Program-made: the position numbers and the translations under genes | Assembly: GCA_026394265.1 (NCBI GenBank) | Contig: JAPKYO010000024.1 | Span: forward strand, 16,971 to 80,970 | Reading direction: 5' to 3' | Length of the DNA stretch: 64,000 bases | Source: Candidatus Bathyarchaeota archaeon | Lineage (GTDB): Archaea; Thermoproteota; Bathyarchaeia; TCS64 | Notes under the pieces: generated by a model | Databases searched by the model: none | What the model saw: the letters and a program-made list of their open reading frames with translations, nothing else | What the model was told of the DNA's origin: nothing | Part shown: one piece after another, positions 8,323 through 16,249 of the stretch | How positions within the stretch are numbered: the stretch's first letter is position 1 | Layout: each line of letters opens with the position of its first letter

Positions 8323-9024
8323 TCAAGGCACCCAAGACTCTATTGTTATCTTCCAGCTAGGAATATTGGCTTGACTAACCTCTAAGTAATAATTTCCGGG
8401 TGCTAGATTATGATAAACTGACGACCCACTGCCATTCTGAATGAAGACATTATAAAAAGCATAATCATAACTACTTGCTCCCTGTTTGTATCCGTAATAG
8501 CTAATCATTCTCATTGAACCCTGAGCGTAAGTCCAGTTCACTCTAATATCACTAGTTGGGATGTTGAAATAATCTGTTGACAAACTAGAGGAACCAGTAA
8601 ATGTCTTAATTATATTCCATTTTCCAGATTGTAAATTGCCTGTACTTTGGCCTTGAAGGGTTAAAATTCGAGTATTCAGAGTATTAACTTGTGTTTGTAA
8701 ATCTGCTATTTGGTTATTTTTAGTGGTGATAGTTGCCTGTTGAGCGGCTATTGTACTATCGCTTGTAGTTACTTGATTTTGTAGAGAGGAAATTGTTGAG
8801 TCTTTTGATGTAATTTGTCCATTCAACGTATTTACCTCACTCGTTTTTGTATTAAGTTGGTACTGAAGCGTAGATAATTGGTTCTGAAGAGAAGTTTTCT
8901 CAAGTGTTAATGAATCAACTTGTCCTTTTAGTGTGTTTGTACCCGATGAAGAAACGGTGTACCCTGCGGCACTACCTACTAGGAGTCCGATAACACAGCC
9001 CACTAACAATATTTTAGTGTCCAT
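8323..9024 (-). CDS. Membrane-anchored coiled-coil stalk protein
   Basis: 233 residues: N-terminal hydrophobic anchor (about 5-23, GCVIGLLVGSAAGY), a long Gln/Ser/Thr-rich coiled coil (about 30-130, repeats such as LQNQLSTLQ and ADLQTQVNTLN), and a C-terminal beta-rich head of about 95 residues ending in a hydrophobic strand. The head carries LAPGNYYLEV, similar to the collagen-like neighbour 44 bp downstream. The two look like alternative stalks for related heads. A lipobox is not convincing, so the hydrophobic segment is read as a membrane anchor. Function as surface fibre is inferred. Confidence 0.72.
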   Translation of the reverse strand: MDTKILLVGCVIGLLVGSAAGYTVSSSGTNTLKGQVDSLTLEKTSLQNQLSTLQYQLNTKTSEVNTLNGQITSKDSTISSLQNQVTTSDSTIAAQQATITTKNNQIADLQTQVNTLNTRILTLQGQSTGNLQSGKWNIIKTFTGSSSLSTDYFNIPTSDIRVNWTYAQGSMRMISYYGYKQGASSYDYAFYNVFIQNGSGSSVYHNLAPGNYYLEVSQANIPSWKITIESWVP

Positions 9025-9300
9025 TTCTACTAAATTAGATTAAGCTATTATTAGTATTTTCGTATTAATAATCAGAACTAATATTTCTGATTTTAATTCG
9101 TTAATGGGTTCATTATTATTTATTAAGTTGATAATCTCGAATCTGAATCACACTTCACTGACTATAACGCTCCGAATAGCGCCTCTACTCGATGCTAATC
9201 GCGATTAAACGTAGGTGATTCCGCACCCTCTCTTCCTTAAAAAAGAAACAAGAGATACCACATCTACATACTTTCTATCACAAATTATTAAATAGGTTAC
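9025..9300. other. Intergenic spacer with repeat C
   Basis: 276 bp with no gene. Positions 9199-9236 (GCGATTAAACGTAGGTG...) resemble 13379-13416 at about 28 of 34 aligned bases, so this spacer shares a module with the spacer before 13424. An AT-rich stretch upstream of 9024 should hold the promoter of the coiled-coil protein gene. Confidence 0.45.
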
Positions 9301-11673
9301 TCAAGGACCTTGAGGAATATAACCCAACTTACTTTGTAATCCGCTAATATCCCAAATAGTTACTTTAGTATCTGGATAATACACACCCCCAACATAGCTT
9401 AGACTAGGTGTGCTAGGTCCGGACGCATAGTACCATATATTGAAAGGCGGAGGAACTCTATCCCCATATTCGTTTAGTTTACAGGGACCACTTATCCCAT
9501 TCATACTATTGCACACACTTGGAAAAGCAGCTACAACCTTAGATGCATCCGTCGAACCTACAAAGAGACTGGTCTGAAGAATTGCCCATGCTGCATCGTA
9601 TATGTATGCAGAGTAAACACTGAACTGTTGTCCGGTTAATGCCTCATAACGAGCTTTCATAGAGTTGTAAGAGGCAGTACTAGGTTCTTGGGCTAGTAAG
9701 CTGAAAACTCTCATATGATTTACCTGATTGGGAGCATCGGTCATGCCCCGTGTGGAAATCGCTGTGCCGTCAGCCCCAAAAAATGGGCAATTATAAAGCG
9801 AAGGGTAATCCTCACATTGAGTGGCTATTATTGCGAACTCGTCGAAGCTCAGGAGCAGAACACCGACTCTCTCCTTGTTACCACCGTTGGCTGCATTGGC
9901 CGCTGTAGCCATGCCGTTTGCCTGTTGGAGGTAATTGGAGAAGTCGGTTGCCTCTGCCGCGTAGCGAACTATGTCGCCGGCAATGTTGCCGCCTTTTGCC
10001 TTCCAAACGGGGACGAAGAGGTTGACGATACCGTCACCCCAAGAATCGCCGCGTTGAATGATTATAACCCTCTTGATGCCATAGCTCCAAAGAATATCTG
10101 CAAGTGCTGGGGCAGTTGCGCTGTCTGCAGGGCACATCCTGAATAGCCTATCATTGGCAATCGCTAAAGTTGGACTAGTTGAACTGGTACTTACCAATAG
10201 CATATTATTCGAGTTAGCATATGCAAGTGAAGCTTGCGCTTGGCTCGACCAACCTCCCCCAATGACGAGTGTAACACCCATTGACTTGAAATTCTGAATC
10301 TTCTCTAAATGAGTATTAGCTTGACCATTAGCGTTCTCAATAAGGAACTGCACGTTTATGTTATATCCTAAACTTCTCACATAGTTTGTTAAATCGGGAG
10401 CAACTATTTGTTCGAGATATGGTTTAGCGGTCTCGTAAGCAGTAGTTGTTGCTGCGATGTAGCCAATTTTAATTGTCTGTCCCGGTGTGATAGTACCTGA
10501 AGTCAGTTGCTGTCTTAACTGATTGTTTTCATTTGTCAACGCATTATTTTGCTGAAGGAGTTGTATTATTTGCTGTTTTAACAGGGTATTGTTTGTAAGT
10601 AAGATTGAATTATTGTTTTGTAGCTGACTTAAATTATTCAGAGCTTTGTCTCTTTCCTCTGTTAACTTAGAGGTACTGATTTGATACTCTAATTTACTTA
10701 CCGTTTGCGAATAAGTATATCCACCAAATGCACCACCACCTAAAGAAGCGACAATTAATAGGATTATAATTAATAATGCTTTTCCGGATATTGTAACTGA
10801 GTTTTTTTCTTCCCTTTTTGATTCCTTTACATTTGGAATATAATCATTTTTTGGAATGTTTTGTACTGAGTTTTTTGTTGAGAGAGGTTGATTGATATTT
10901 GTTTTTTGGACTGGTTTTATTATTGGCTGAGGTGCTACCTCTACTTTTATAGGTTCAACGAATTTTGGTGTACTATATGGTTCAACTTTCGTTGCTGGAG
11001 TAATGAGCTTATTATTGTAAAAAAAGGCCACTAAAAAGACAACTCCGCCAACAATTGAAATTAAAGCTCCATACCCGAAAGTGATTGCTGAATAAATAAT
11101 ACTAGCTAACTGCTGAGTGAAAGTCGTTGCTCCTTGATTAATCATCTCTTGAACTATTACAGATTTAAGTGAATCAATACCAAATATCCATAGAACACCA
11201 GATAAAATTCCAGAAATTCCCGCCCCAATTGACACCTTCGGGTAAAAAATCGAGACTAATGCAAAAATTATGGCTAATGGAAACAGTACTATTGTTAAAA
11301 ACATTGCAGCTACACTAGGGACATATCTGCTAAAGTCGGGGGCAGAACCGGTACTTGACTGAGATGGCTGTGACCATGCATTTGAGGCTGAACGGTAAAT
11401 ATCTACGAGAGATAAATTATACTGTCCTAAAACATTCACACTTATCCAAGGTACTGGTAACGCTATCAATAGTGTCACTAACCCTATTATTGCAATAATT
11501 TTATAGGGATTAATATTAAAATTAGCGTTATTATTGTCACTTTTTACATTTTGACTAGGTGTGTTAGCTGTAGTTGGATTTTGTTCGATTGAAGTAAGTT
11601 TGCCACAATAAGGACAATATTGAAACGAAGTGTATCCAAAATCTTTTCCACAGTGTGGACAAGTATTCGTCAT
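9301..11673 (-). CDS. Zinc ribbon - membrane - coiled coil - LivK-type binding-domain fusion
   Basis: 790 residues with an unusual order. A zinc ribbon (Cys5, Cys8, Cys20, Cys23) lies at the N-terminus. Four hydrophobic segments follow (about 53-75, 112-140, 143-165, 188-218), then a charged linker and a fifth segment (about 296-320). A Gln/Asn-rich coiled coil spans about 322-395, and a type 1 periplasmic-binding domain of the branched-chain amino acid receptor kind occupies about 402-790 (IKIGYIAATTTAY, VTLVIGGGWSSQ, KRVIIIQRGDSWG). Zinc ribbon inside plus five helices puts the binding domain outside the cell. It looks like a receptor rather than a free transporter subunit, since no permease is adjacent. 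Ligand unknown. The binding-domain DNA is GC-richer than the rest, suggesting separate capture. Confidence 0.78.
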   Translation of the reverse strand: MTNTCPHCGKDFGYTSFQYCPYCGKLTSIEQNPTTANTPSQNVKSDNNNANFNINPYKIIAIIGLVTLLIALPVPWISVNVLGQYNLSLVDIYRSASNAWSQPSQSSTGSAPDFSRYVPSVAAMFLTIVLFPLAIIFALVSIFYPKVSIGAGISGILSGVLWIFGIDSLKSVIVQEMINQGATTFTQQLASIIYSAITFGYGALISIVGGVVFLVAFFYNNKLITPATKVEPYSTPKFVEPIKVEVAPQPIIKPVQKTNINQPLSTKNSVQNIPKNDYIPNVKESKREEKNSVTISGKALLIIILLIVASLGGGAFGGYTYSQTVSKLEYQISTSKLTEERDKALNNLSQLQNNNSILLTNNTLLKQQIIQLLQQNNALTNENNQLRQQLTSGTITPGQTIKIGYIAATTTAYETAKPYLEQIVAPDLTNYVRSLGYNINVQFLIENANGQANTHLEKIQNFKSMGVTLVIGGGWSSQAQASLAYANSNNMLLVSTSSTSPTLAIANDRLFRMCPADSATAPALADILWSYGIKRVIIIQRGDSWGDGIVNLFVPVWKAKGGNIAGDIVRYAAEATDFSNYLQQANGMATAANAANGGNKERVGVLLLSFDEFAIIATQCEDYPSLYNCPFFGADGTAISTRGMTDAPNQVNHMRVFSLLAQEPSTASYNSMKARYEALTGQQFSVYSAYIYDAAWAILQTSLFVGSTDASKVVAAFPSVCNSMNGISGPCKLNEYGDRVPPPFNIWYYASGPSTPSLSYVGGVYYPDTKVTIWDISGLQSKLGYIPQGP

Positions 11674-11693
11674 TTATTCACCTCAACCGAACA

Positions 11694-12239
11694 TTAATTT
11701 TGACTTATCATACGGTTCCATATACCAGACACCACTAATCCAATTCCCGAAAGTATTACTAAATATAATCCAACTCCGACCTGAATGTAAGCATATTGAG
11801 TTGTCTGAATGCTCGTTATACTAGATGAATCCATTATACCAGTTAAGGCCAGAAAAATCCCAAGTATTATTATTACAATATTTGTGGTATTTTTTCTCGT
11901 TCTTTTAATTCCTAAATATAAAACTCCTAGTGCTGCAATAGAAAATATTAATGTAAACATTCCATCTTTATCCAAACCATTTAGGGATATTGTGCCAAAT
12001 ATGGAACTCATTGTTGCCCAAGGTAGAAAACTTCCTATTGCTCCTAAAAGCCCAGATAAAGCCCCTAAATATTCAGGAGTTTTAATTTTAATAGGAATGT
12101 TTTCTGAAGCAATTTCGTTTCTTTGATATGGCACTTCTGGTGAAGTATTTTGTGGAGCAGTAGTTGGCGTTCCACAATTTGGGCAAAAAGCAGGTACAGG
12201 GTCAGGCAATTCTTTACCACAATTCACACAATTTACCAT
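11694..12239 (-). CDS. Zinc-ribbon four-helix membrane protein
   Basis: 181 residues. N-terminal zinc ribbon (Cys4, Cys7, Cys19, Cys22 in CVNCGKELP...FCPNCG), a polar linker, then four hydrophobic segments (about 55-77, 85-105, 113-133, 147-172). The ribbon and the LPW-containing first helix resemble the neighbouring 790-aa receptor-like protein, from which it is separated by 20 bp. It may be a shortened paralogue without the ectodomain, or a membrane partner. Function unknown. ATG start. Confidence 0.65.
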   Translation of the reverse strand: MVNCVNCGKELPDPVPAFCPNCGTPTTAPQNTSPEVPYQRNEIASENIPIKIKTPEYLGALSGLLGAIGSFLPWATMSSIFGTISLNGLDKDGMFTLIFSIAALGVLYLGIKRTRKNTTNIVIIILGIFLALTGIMDSSSITSIQTTQYAYIQVGVGLYLVILSGIGLVVSGIWNRMISQN

Positions 12240-12525
12240 ATCTTTTACTCACAATTTTATGAATAAGTGGATAATCTATATAATTGTATAGGATAAATAA
12301 TACTAACATATAGTAAGAATTCTGATTTGTAAGTTATTAAATGAAATGAAGATTCGTATGCCTGCCTATTCTAGGATTTAAGGGATGCAGGTTTGTCTTA
12401 ATTATATATATTGTATTATTTATGTTTCAAGACCTTGAGAGTCTAATCGCAACCCTGCATCCTCATCATATTCTCATCCGTTCACGTGCGCAACCCTCAA
12501 TGAAATGGGAATTGCGCGCGCTTAT
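12240..12525. repeat. Spacer with intergenic repeat A (12384-12460)
   Basis: No gene. Positions about 12384-12460 form a module closely similar to 13286-13371: GATGCAGG-TTTG, then AATTATATATATTGTATTATT, TTTCAAGACCT, and CTAATCGCAACCCTGCATC. The ends are inverted relative to each other (GATGCAGG/CCTGCATC). A GCGCGCGC island follows at 12514-12521, just before the stop of the next gene. Confidence 0.6.
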
Positions 12526-13047
12526 TTAGGAAACTGTATAGGTTAATTGAACAATTCCATACGCCGTTGTTGTTGACTGCTCTGCTAGTATTTTTCCATC
12601 AGATGCCTTTATTCTCAAAACTAAAATATTGGAATCTGAACCCATTTTCTGAGCATTCACAGAAACAATCCAAGGTCCAGAACTTGGTGCACTAAGAGTT
12701 CTAGTAGTTGTACCTGTGCCGGACCATGAGACTGATGATGATACACCGTTCATAAGTGCGCCTTGCCATTGACCACCGTATTGAACCTCAACAATAACCG
12801 TCTTCGGTGTCGATATAGGGGAACCAGCACCACCACCACCCCCTAGCATAACTAATACGATTAAAACCACAACGCCGATGACAACATTCCTTTTAGTTAA
12901 GAGTCCTTTTTTTGGAGGAGGAATAGTTACCTGAGGCGTGCTCACAGATGGTGGAGGGCTTACTCTTACTCCACATTTCGGGCATATTTCAGCATTTTTG
13001 TCTATGGTGGCACCGCAATTAGAGCAGAATTTTGTTTTACTTTCCAT
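12526..13047 (-). CDS. Zinc ribbon - single membrane helix - ectodomain protein
   Basis: 173 residues. Zinc ribbon with Cys8, Cys11, Cys22, Cys25 (CSNCGATIDK, CPKCGVRV), Pro-rich linker, basic KRN stop, one membrane helix (about 54-70, GVVVLIVLVML) followed by a run of five glycines, then a beta-rich extracellular domain of about 95 residues. Same layout as the two preceding membrane proteins but with another ectodomain. Zinc-ribbon plus one-helix proteins are common in archaea, but the role is unknown. The element carries three such proteins in a row. Confidence 0.68.
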   Translation of the reverse strand: MESKTKFCSNCGATIDKNAEICPKCGVRVSPPPSVSTPQVTIPPPKKGLLTKRNVVIGVVVLIVLVMLGGGGGAGSPISTPKTVIVEVQYGGQWQGALMNGVSSSVSWSGTGTTTRTLSAPSSGPWIVSVNAQKMGSDSNILVLRIKASDGKILAEQSTTTAYGIVQLTYTVS

Positions 13048-13423
13048 GAATCAATTAACGGCCTATTAATATAAAAAATTTAATATTAAAGATAATTTTA
13101 TATAAAATAGGTAAGAAGACTCACAGGGTTGACGTCTCGAATAAGTCTCGAAATAATATTCTGTTTACAAGCCCTCGATAACTCATTTTCTTATCCGTAA
13201 TACCTTCCGGTCTTCATAATCCGAGACGTACTCGAAGCCAAACTCAATCAGAATGAACTCATCGATTGTTGAGGCTCACGTATGAGGATGCAGGGTTGCA
13301 GGGTTGTTTCAATTACATATATTGTATTATTATTTTTCAGGACCTTTTTGGAACCTAATCGCAACCCTGCGCGCGCATGCGATTAAAAGCAGGTGGTTTC
13401 GCACGCTCTACTTTTCTATTATG
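13048..13423. repeat. Spacer with repeat B, repeat C copy and a small-ORF remnant
   Basis: 376 bp without an intact gene. It holds, in order: a minus-strand frame at 13186-13275 (TIDEF...GFEYVSDYEDRKVLRIRK) homologous to the small ORF at 6530 but with an upstream in-frame stop and no ATG; repeat B at 13286-13371, similar to repeat A; a perfect inverted pair GCAGGGTTGC (13290-13299) / GCAACCCTGC (13361-13370); a GCGCGCGC island at 13369-13376; and a repeat-C copy at 13379-13416. Confidence 0.6.
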
Positions 13424-13837
13424 TCATAATATCGAATGAAAAACAGCACAGTTAAACAATAAGTAGACTAAAGAAATTATTACACAGCAGACAAAGACGT
13501 AAACCAACGTCTTGAATGCGATAAAATATCTGCCTATCTTCTCCCGGTTATTTGTAGGATTTTTATCAATTTCAGAATGTATCTTATCTATAATATTAAT
13601 AAATTTTGTTCTATTCTCAACTTCAATATATTCGTTCATACTAAATAGTTTATTGATAAAAGATTCCCAGTAACACACCCTCCCTAAAATGTAAGTTGTA
13701 CACCCAATATAAAATATTAAAGATATAGCAAATATGTGTAGATTAGAGATATAGAGAATATTGGAATACTTATCTTGACCTAGAAACGCTTGTTCAATAG
13801 TAAAAAGCAGTACAGATAGAGCAAGCCAGTAAGTCAC
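13424..13837 (-). CDS. Small membrane protein of the element
   Basis: 137 residues with about three hydrophobic segments (near 3-20, 32-55, and 108-133) and a charged loop between the second and third. GTG start at 13837; the frame is open for 23 more codons upstream but contains no usual start codon. No family recognised. AT-rich codon use fits the element. Confidence 0.5.
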   Translation of the reverse strand: MTYWLALSVLLFTIEQAFLGQDKYSNILYISNLHIFAISLIFYIGCTTYILGRVCYWESFINKLFSMNEYIEVENRTKFINIIDKIHSEIDKNPTNNREKIGRYFIAFKTLVYVFVCCVIISLVYLLFNCAVFHSIL

Positions 13838-14034
13838 AAACTCTTGTATCTTTGGTCTAAAATATTCAAGAATAAATTTTCTATCAAACTCATCTAAAGT
13901 TGGTTATAGGTTTTGCCTCATGTGCGCGCGCAAGTGTCACCCTTGTCACTCTTGTTATATAACTTATAGGAAAAAAATTAAGAAGAATAAAAGATATAAA
14001 CAAATCATCAAACAGCTTGACCGGGCTGACAGAC

Positions 14035-15357
14035 TCATTTTAGACGTATTCCCTTAAAACTTTGGACCCTTGAACCAGACCTACTCGGCCTCGACTCCGT
14101 AACACCATAGGATAAGACTAATTTGCAGAAGTTCTGGTAACACTCTGCAATCAATCCCCTCTCTCTACAATATTCGTTGTATGCTTCGTATAGTTCCATC
14201 TTGGGTATTTGACCGCTCGAATTAATAGTGGCACAGTCTCTAAAAAATGCAGCAACGGTATCGAGCACATCCACGAATTTTTGACGGATATTCATAGCAG
14301 AGGGTGAATCGCTGAATTTACCCTTAGTGGTTAAGCGCCTCAACCCCTCCAAGGCCCAGTTCAACATTCCTGATAGCTCCCTATCGGTTGTAAGTTTAGA
14401 GATGAGGTCAGGGTCCGAGTTCTTCCCATCAACGAATTTATTGGGAAATTCAATCATAATCCATCGCTCAAAGTAGGCATTTGTATCATCGACACTGTGG
14501 GGTAGCTTGTTTGCAGAGAAAATCATCTTTGCATGGTTTGAGAATATGAACGGGTCCTTGAACTTCCTCTCAGCCTGCATTACACTCTCGCCTGTAGCCT
14601 TCTTGAACTTACCCGTCGCCTTCACATCGTTATCAGACAGGTCATCGCATATGTTCGCCAGCTTACCCTCAAGTTCTGCTGAAGAAAATCGATTATTCAT
14701 CTCTTGAAGGGCGACGCCTGAGATATTCGCCTGCCCGAGGAACTCGATTAAGAGCCTCAAGAACGTGGTTTTTCCGTTTTTCCCAGTTCCAAGAAGCATT
14801 AAGGCATTATGATAAGGATAATTTTTCAGAAGACAATAACCAACCATTTCCTGCAAAATTAGTGTATCTTGAGGCGAGACCACCTCGCTGATGAACTTCT
14901 TGATATTGGGGCAGTCAGCTTTGGGGTCATAGGTTATGGGTAATACACTAGTGAAGAAGTAGTCAGGTGAAAAACCCAACAGCTTACCTGAGGAGACCTG
15001 AAGCAGCCCGTTCTTTAAAGCGATGATGTCCCGGGGGTCCTTGAACGAGGGTTTATCCTTGAACCCCTCGATTCTGACTAACTCACAGGCTTCCCTGATG
15101 TACCTTGGCCGTGAGCTAGCGCCCAATAGTTTATGAGCCATCTGCTCAGCAACGGTCTCCCCCTTTGATTGATATACTCCCCTTTTCGGGGCATAAACAT
15201 ACAAGTCACCCGTATCCCTCAGGGTGACAAATCCTCGCAAGCTAAGAATTTCCTTAGCTAGGACGATTGGACGAAACGCATTCTCGTGGAAGTACTTCGA
15301 CGCCTTGCTCTCTGTTCGTTTCAACTTTAACCGAGGTAAAAAAAGGCCATTAAGCAT
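14035..15357 (-). CDS. SF3 helicase, D5/P4-type replication protein
   Basis: 440 residues. A D5_N-like domain precedes a superfamily 3 helicase core: Walker A GTGKNGKT (190-197), Walker B LANICDDLSD (about 233-242), motif C KMIFSANKLP (about 277-286, Asn283), and an Arg-finger region FERW. The C-terminal 80 residues look like a winged-helix domain. No archaeo-eukaryotic primase domain is present, unlike full-length primase-polymerase fusions. Family members unwind DNA at plasmid or virus origins, so this is the likely replication initiator or helicase of the element. It faces the 256-aa gene divergently with a 72-bp shared promoter region containing an inverted repeat. Confidence 0.88.
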   Translation of the reverse strand: MLNGLFLPRLKLKRTESKASKYFHENAFRPIVLAKEILSLRGFVTLRDTGDLYVYAPKRGVYQSKGETVAEQMAHKLLGASSRPRYIREACELVRIEGFKDKPSFKDPRDIIALKNGLLQVSSGKLLGFSPDYFFTSVLPITYDPKADCPNIKKFISEVVSPQDTLILQEMVGYCLLKNYPYHNALMLLGTGKNGKTTFLRLLIEFLGQANISGVALQEMNNRFSSAELEGKLANICDDLSDNDVKATGKFKKATGESVMQAERKFKDPFIFSNHAKMIFSANKLPHSVDDTNAYFERWIMIEFPNKFVDGKNSDPDLISKLTTDRELSGMLNWALEGLRRLTTKGKFSDSPSAMNIRQKFVDVLDTVAAFFRDCATINSSGQIPKMELYEAYNEYCRERGLIAECYQNFCKLVLSYGVTESRPSRSGSRVQSFKGIRLK

Positions 15358-15380
15358 TTAATTGGTAATTAAGGAAACAC

Positions 15381-15398
15381 TATGTCCGCTTAGACATA
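15381..15398. promoter_or_regulatory. Inverted repeat in the divergent helicase/regulator promoter
   Basis: TATGTC-CGCTTA-GACATA, 6-bp arms and 6-nt spacer, in the 72 bp between the divergent genes starting at 15357 and 15430. A TTAAAA box at 15400-15405 lies about 27 bp before the ATG at 15430. It could be the operator of the 256-aa protein or an integrase-fused RHH site. Confidence 0.45.
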
Positions 15399-15429
15399 CT
15401 TAAAACGAACATAATCCCAATCCAACCCA

Positions 15430-16200
15430 ATGGATTATAATAGGCTAATTTCAAATCAGGCTGCACAACTATTCGATTTAGACCCACTATCATGGAACCT
15501 CTTGGAAAAAATTACAAAACAACCAGAAAATATTTACTCATTAAATCGCAAAATTGAAGGAAGTTCGCGCCCCGCTATTAAGACCCGTTTTGATGGTTCA
15601 GTTAGGTTTGTCGGGCTCGAAAAAGAGACATTCATTATCCCAATCCGACGAATCATGCATCACGATAATAAGAAAATATTTGCAAAGTACTATTACCTTG
15701 AGTTCAAGGGCTTCCTAGCCTCGTTAAAATTCATGAGATTCAGCTCCCACCCTTTAGTAGCTTATCTTACTGAGAGTCTCAAAATGCGGGGATACGAAGA
15801 ATTAAATGACTTTTTAATTGAATATGCACAGACCGAGATTGCATTATGGTTCCAAACCCATATAGACAACGGCATTTCTCTGACAAGATTGAAAGTTCCT
15901 CATCTATTCTATTACAAAACTAAGAATATTGAAACAACATTTGGGAACATTCGGAGCGCTTCGGAGCATGTGATGCCTCAACTTATTGACAATCCAGTGG
16001 TTAGGGAGGCCCTTGAACTCGGTCGCTGGGATAAAACCTATTCTGATGACTGGTTTAGGCTAATCGGGCGAAAACATAAGTTAAAAGATAAAATTCCCGA
16101 TAAATTCAGGTACAATTCAATAGTAACTGAAATTCAAGATAGGTGGTTTATCTTAATGTTACAGGAAGGGATTAAGAAGTACACTGAAGGCGTCGCTTAA
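15430..16200 (+). CDS. Element protein of unknown function, possible regulator
   Basis: 256 residues, no recognised family. Residues about 20-60 could form a winged helix-turn-helix (LLEKITKQPENIYSLNRKIEG, followed by a two-strand wing), and the rest is mainly helical with aromatic and charged residues. Its position divergent from the replication helicase and the inverted repeat between them suggest a regulator of replication, but this is inferred from context only. ATG start about 27 bp after a TATA-like box. It is followed by intN 41 bp downstream. Confidence 0.55.
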   Translation: MDYNRLISNQAAQLFDLDPLSWNLLEKITKQPENIYSLNRKIEGSSRPAIKTRFDGSVRFVGLEKETFIIPIRRIMHHDNKKIFAKYYYLEFKGFLASLKFMRFSSHPLVAYLTESLKMRGYEELNDFLIEYAQTEIALWFQTHIDNGISLTRLKVPHLFYYKTKNIETTFGNIRSASEHVMPQLIDNPVVREALELGRWDKTYSDDWFRLIGRKHKLKDKIPDKFRYNSIVTEIQDRWFILMLQEGIKKYTEGVA

Positions 16201-16215
16201 ATAACTCCCAAGTAG

Positions 16216-16249
16216 CGCGTACGCGTGGGTGATGCGCATATATGCGCAT
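16216..16249. promoter_or_regulatory. Two palindromes at the intN start
   Basis: Downstream of a TATA-like CTTAAATA (near 16197-16204) lie CGCGTACGCG (16216-16225) and the perfect 18-bp palindrome ATGCGCATATATGCGCAT (16232-16249). The second overlaps both possible intN start codons (16242 and 16248). Because IntN begins with a ribbon-helix-helix domain, autoregulation at this site is likely. Confidence 0.65.

Noticed and set aside
9715..10146. 143-residue plus-strand frame inside the receptor-like gene
   Set aside because: Antisense of the binding domain; Cys-rich by chance, no start context.
13288..13306. Tandem GCAGGGTTG repeat as a CRISPR-like or iteron array
   Set aside because: Only two adjacent units; part of repeat module B, not an array.
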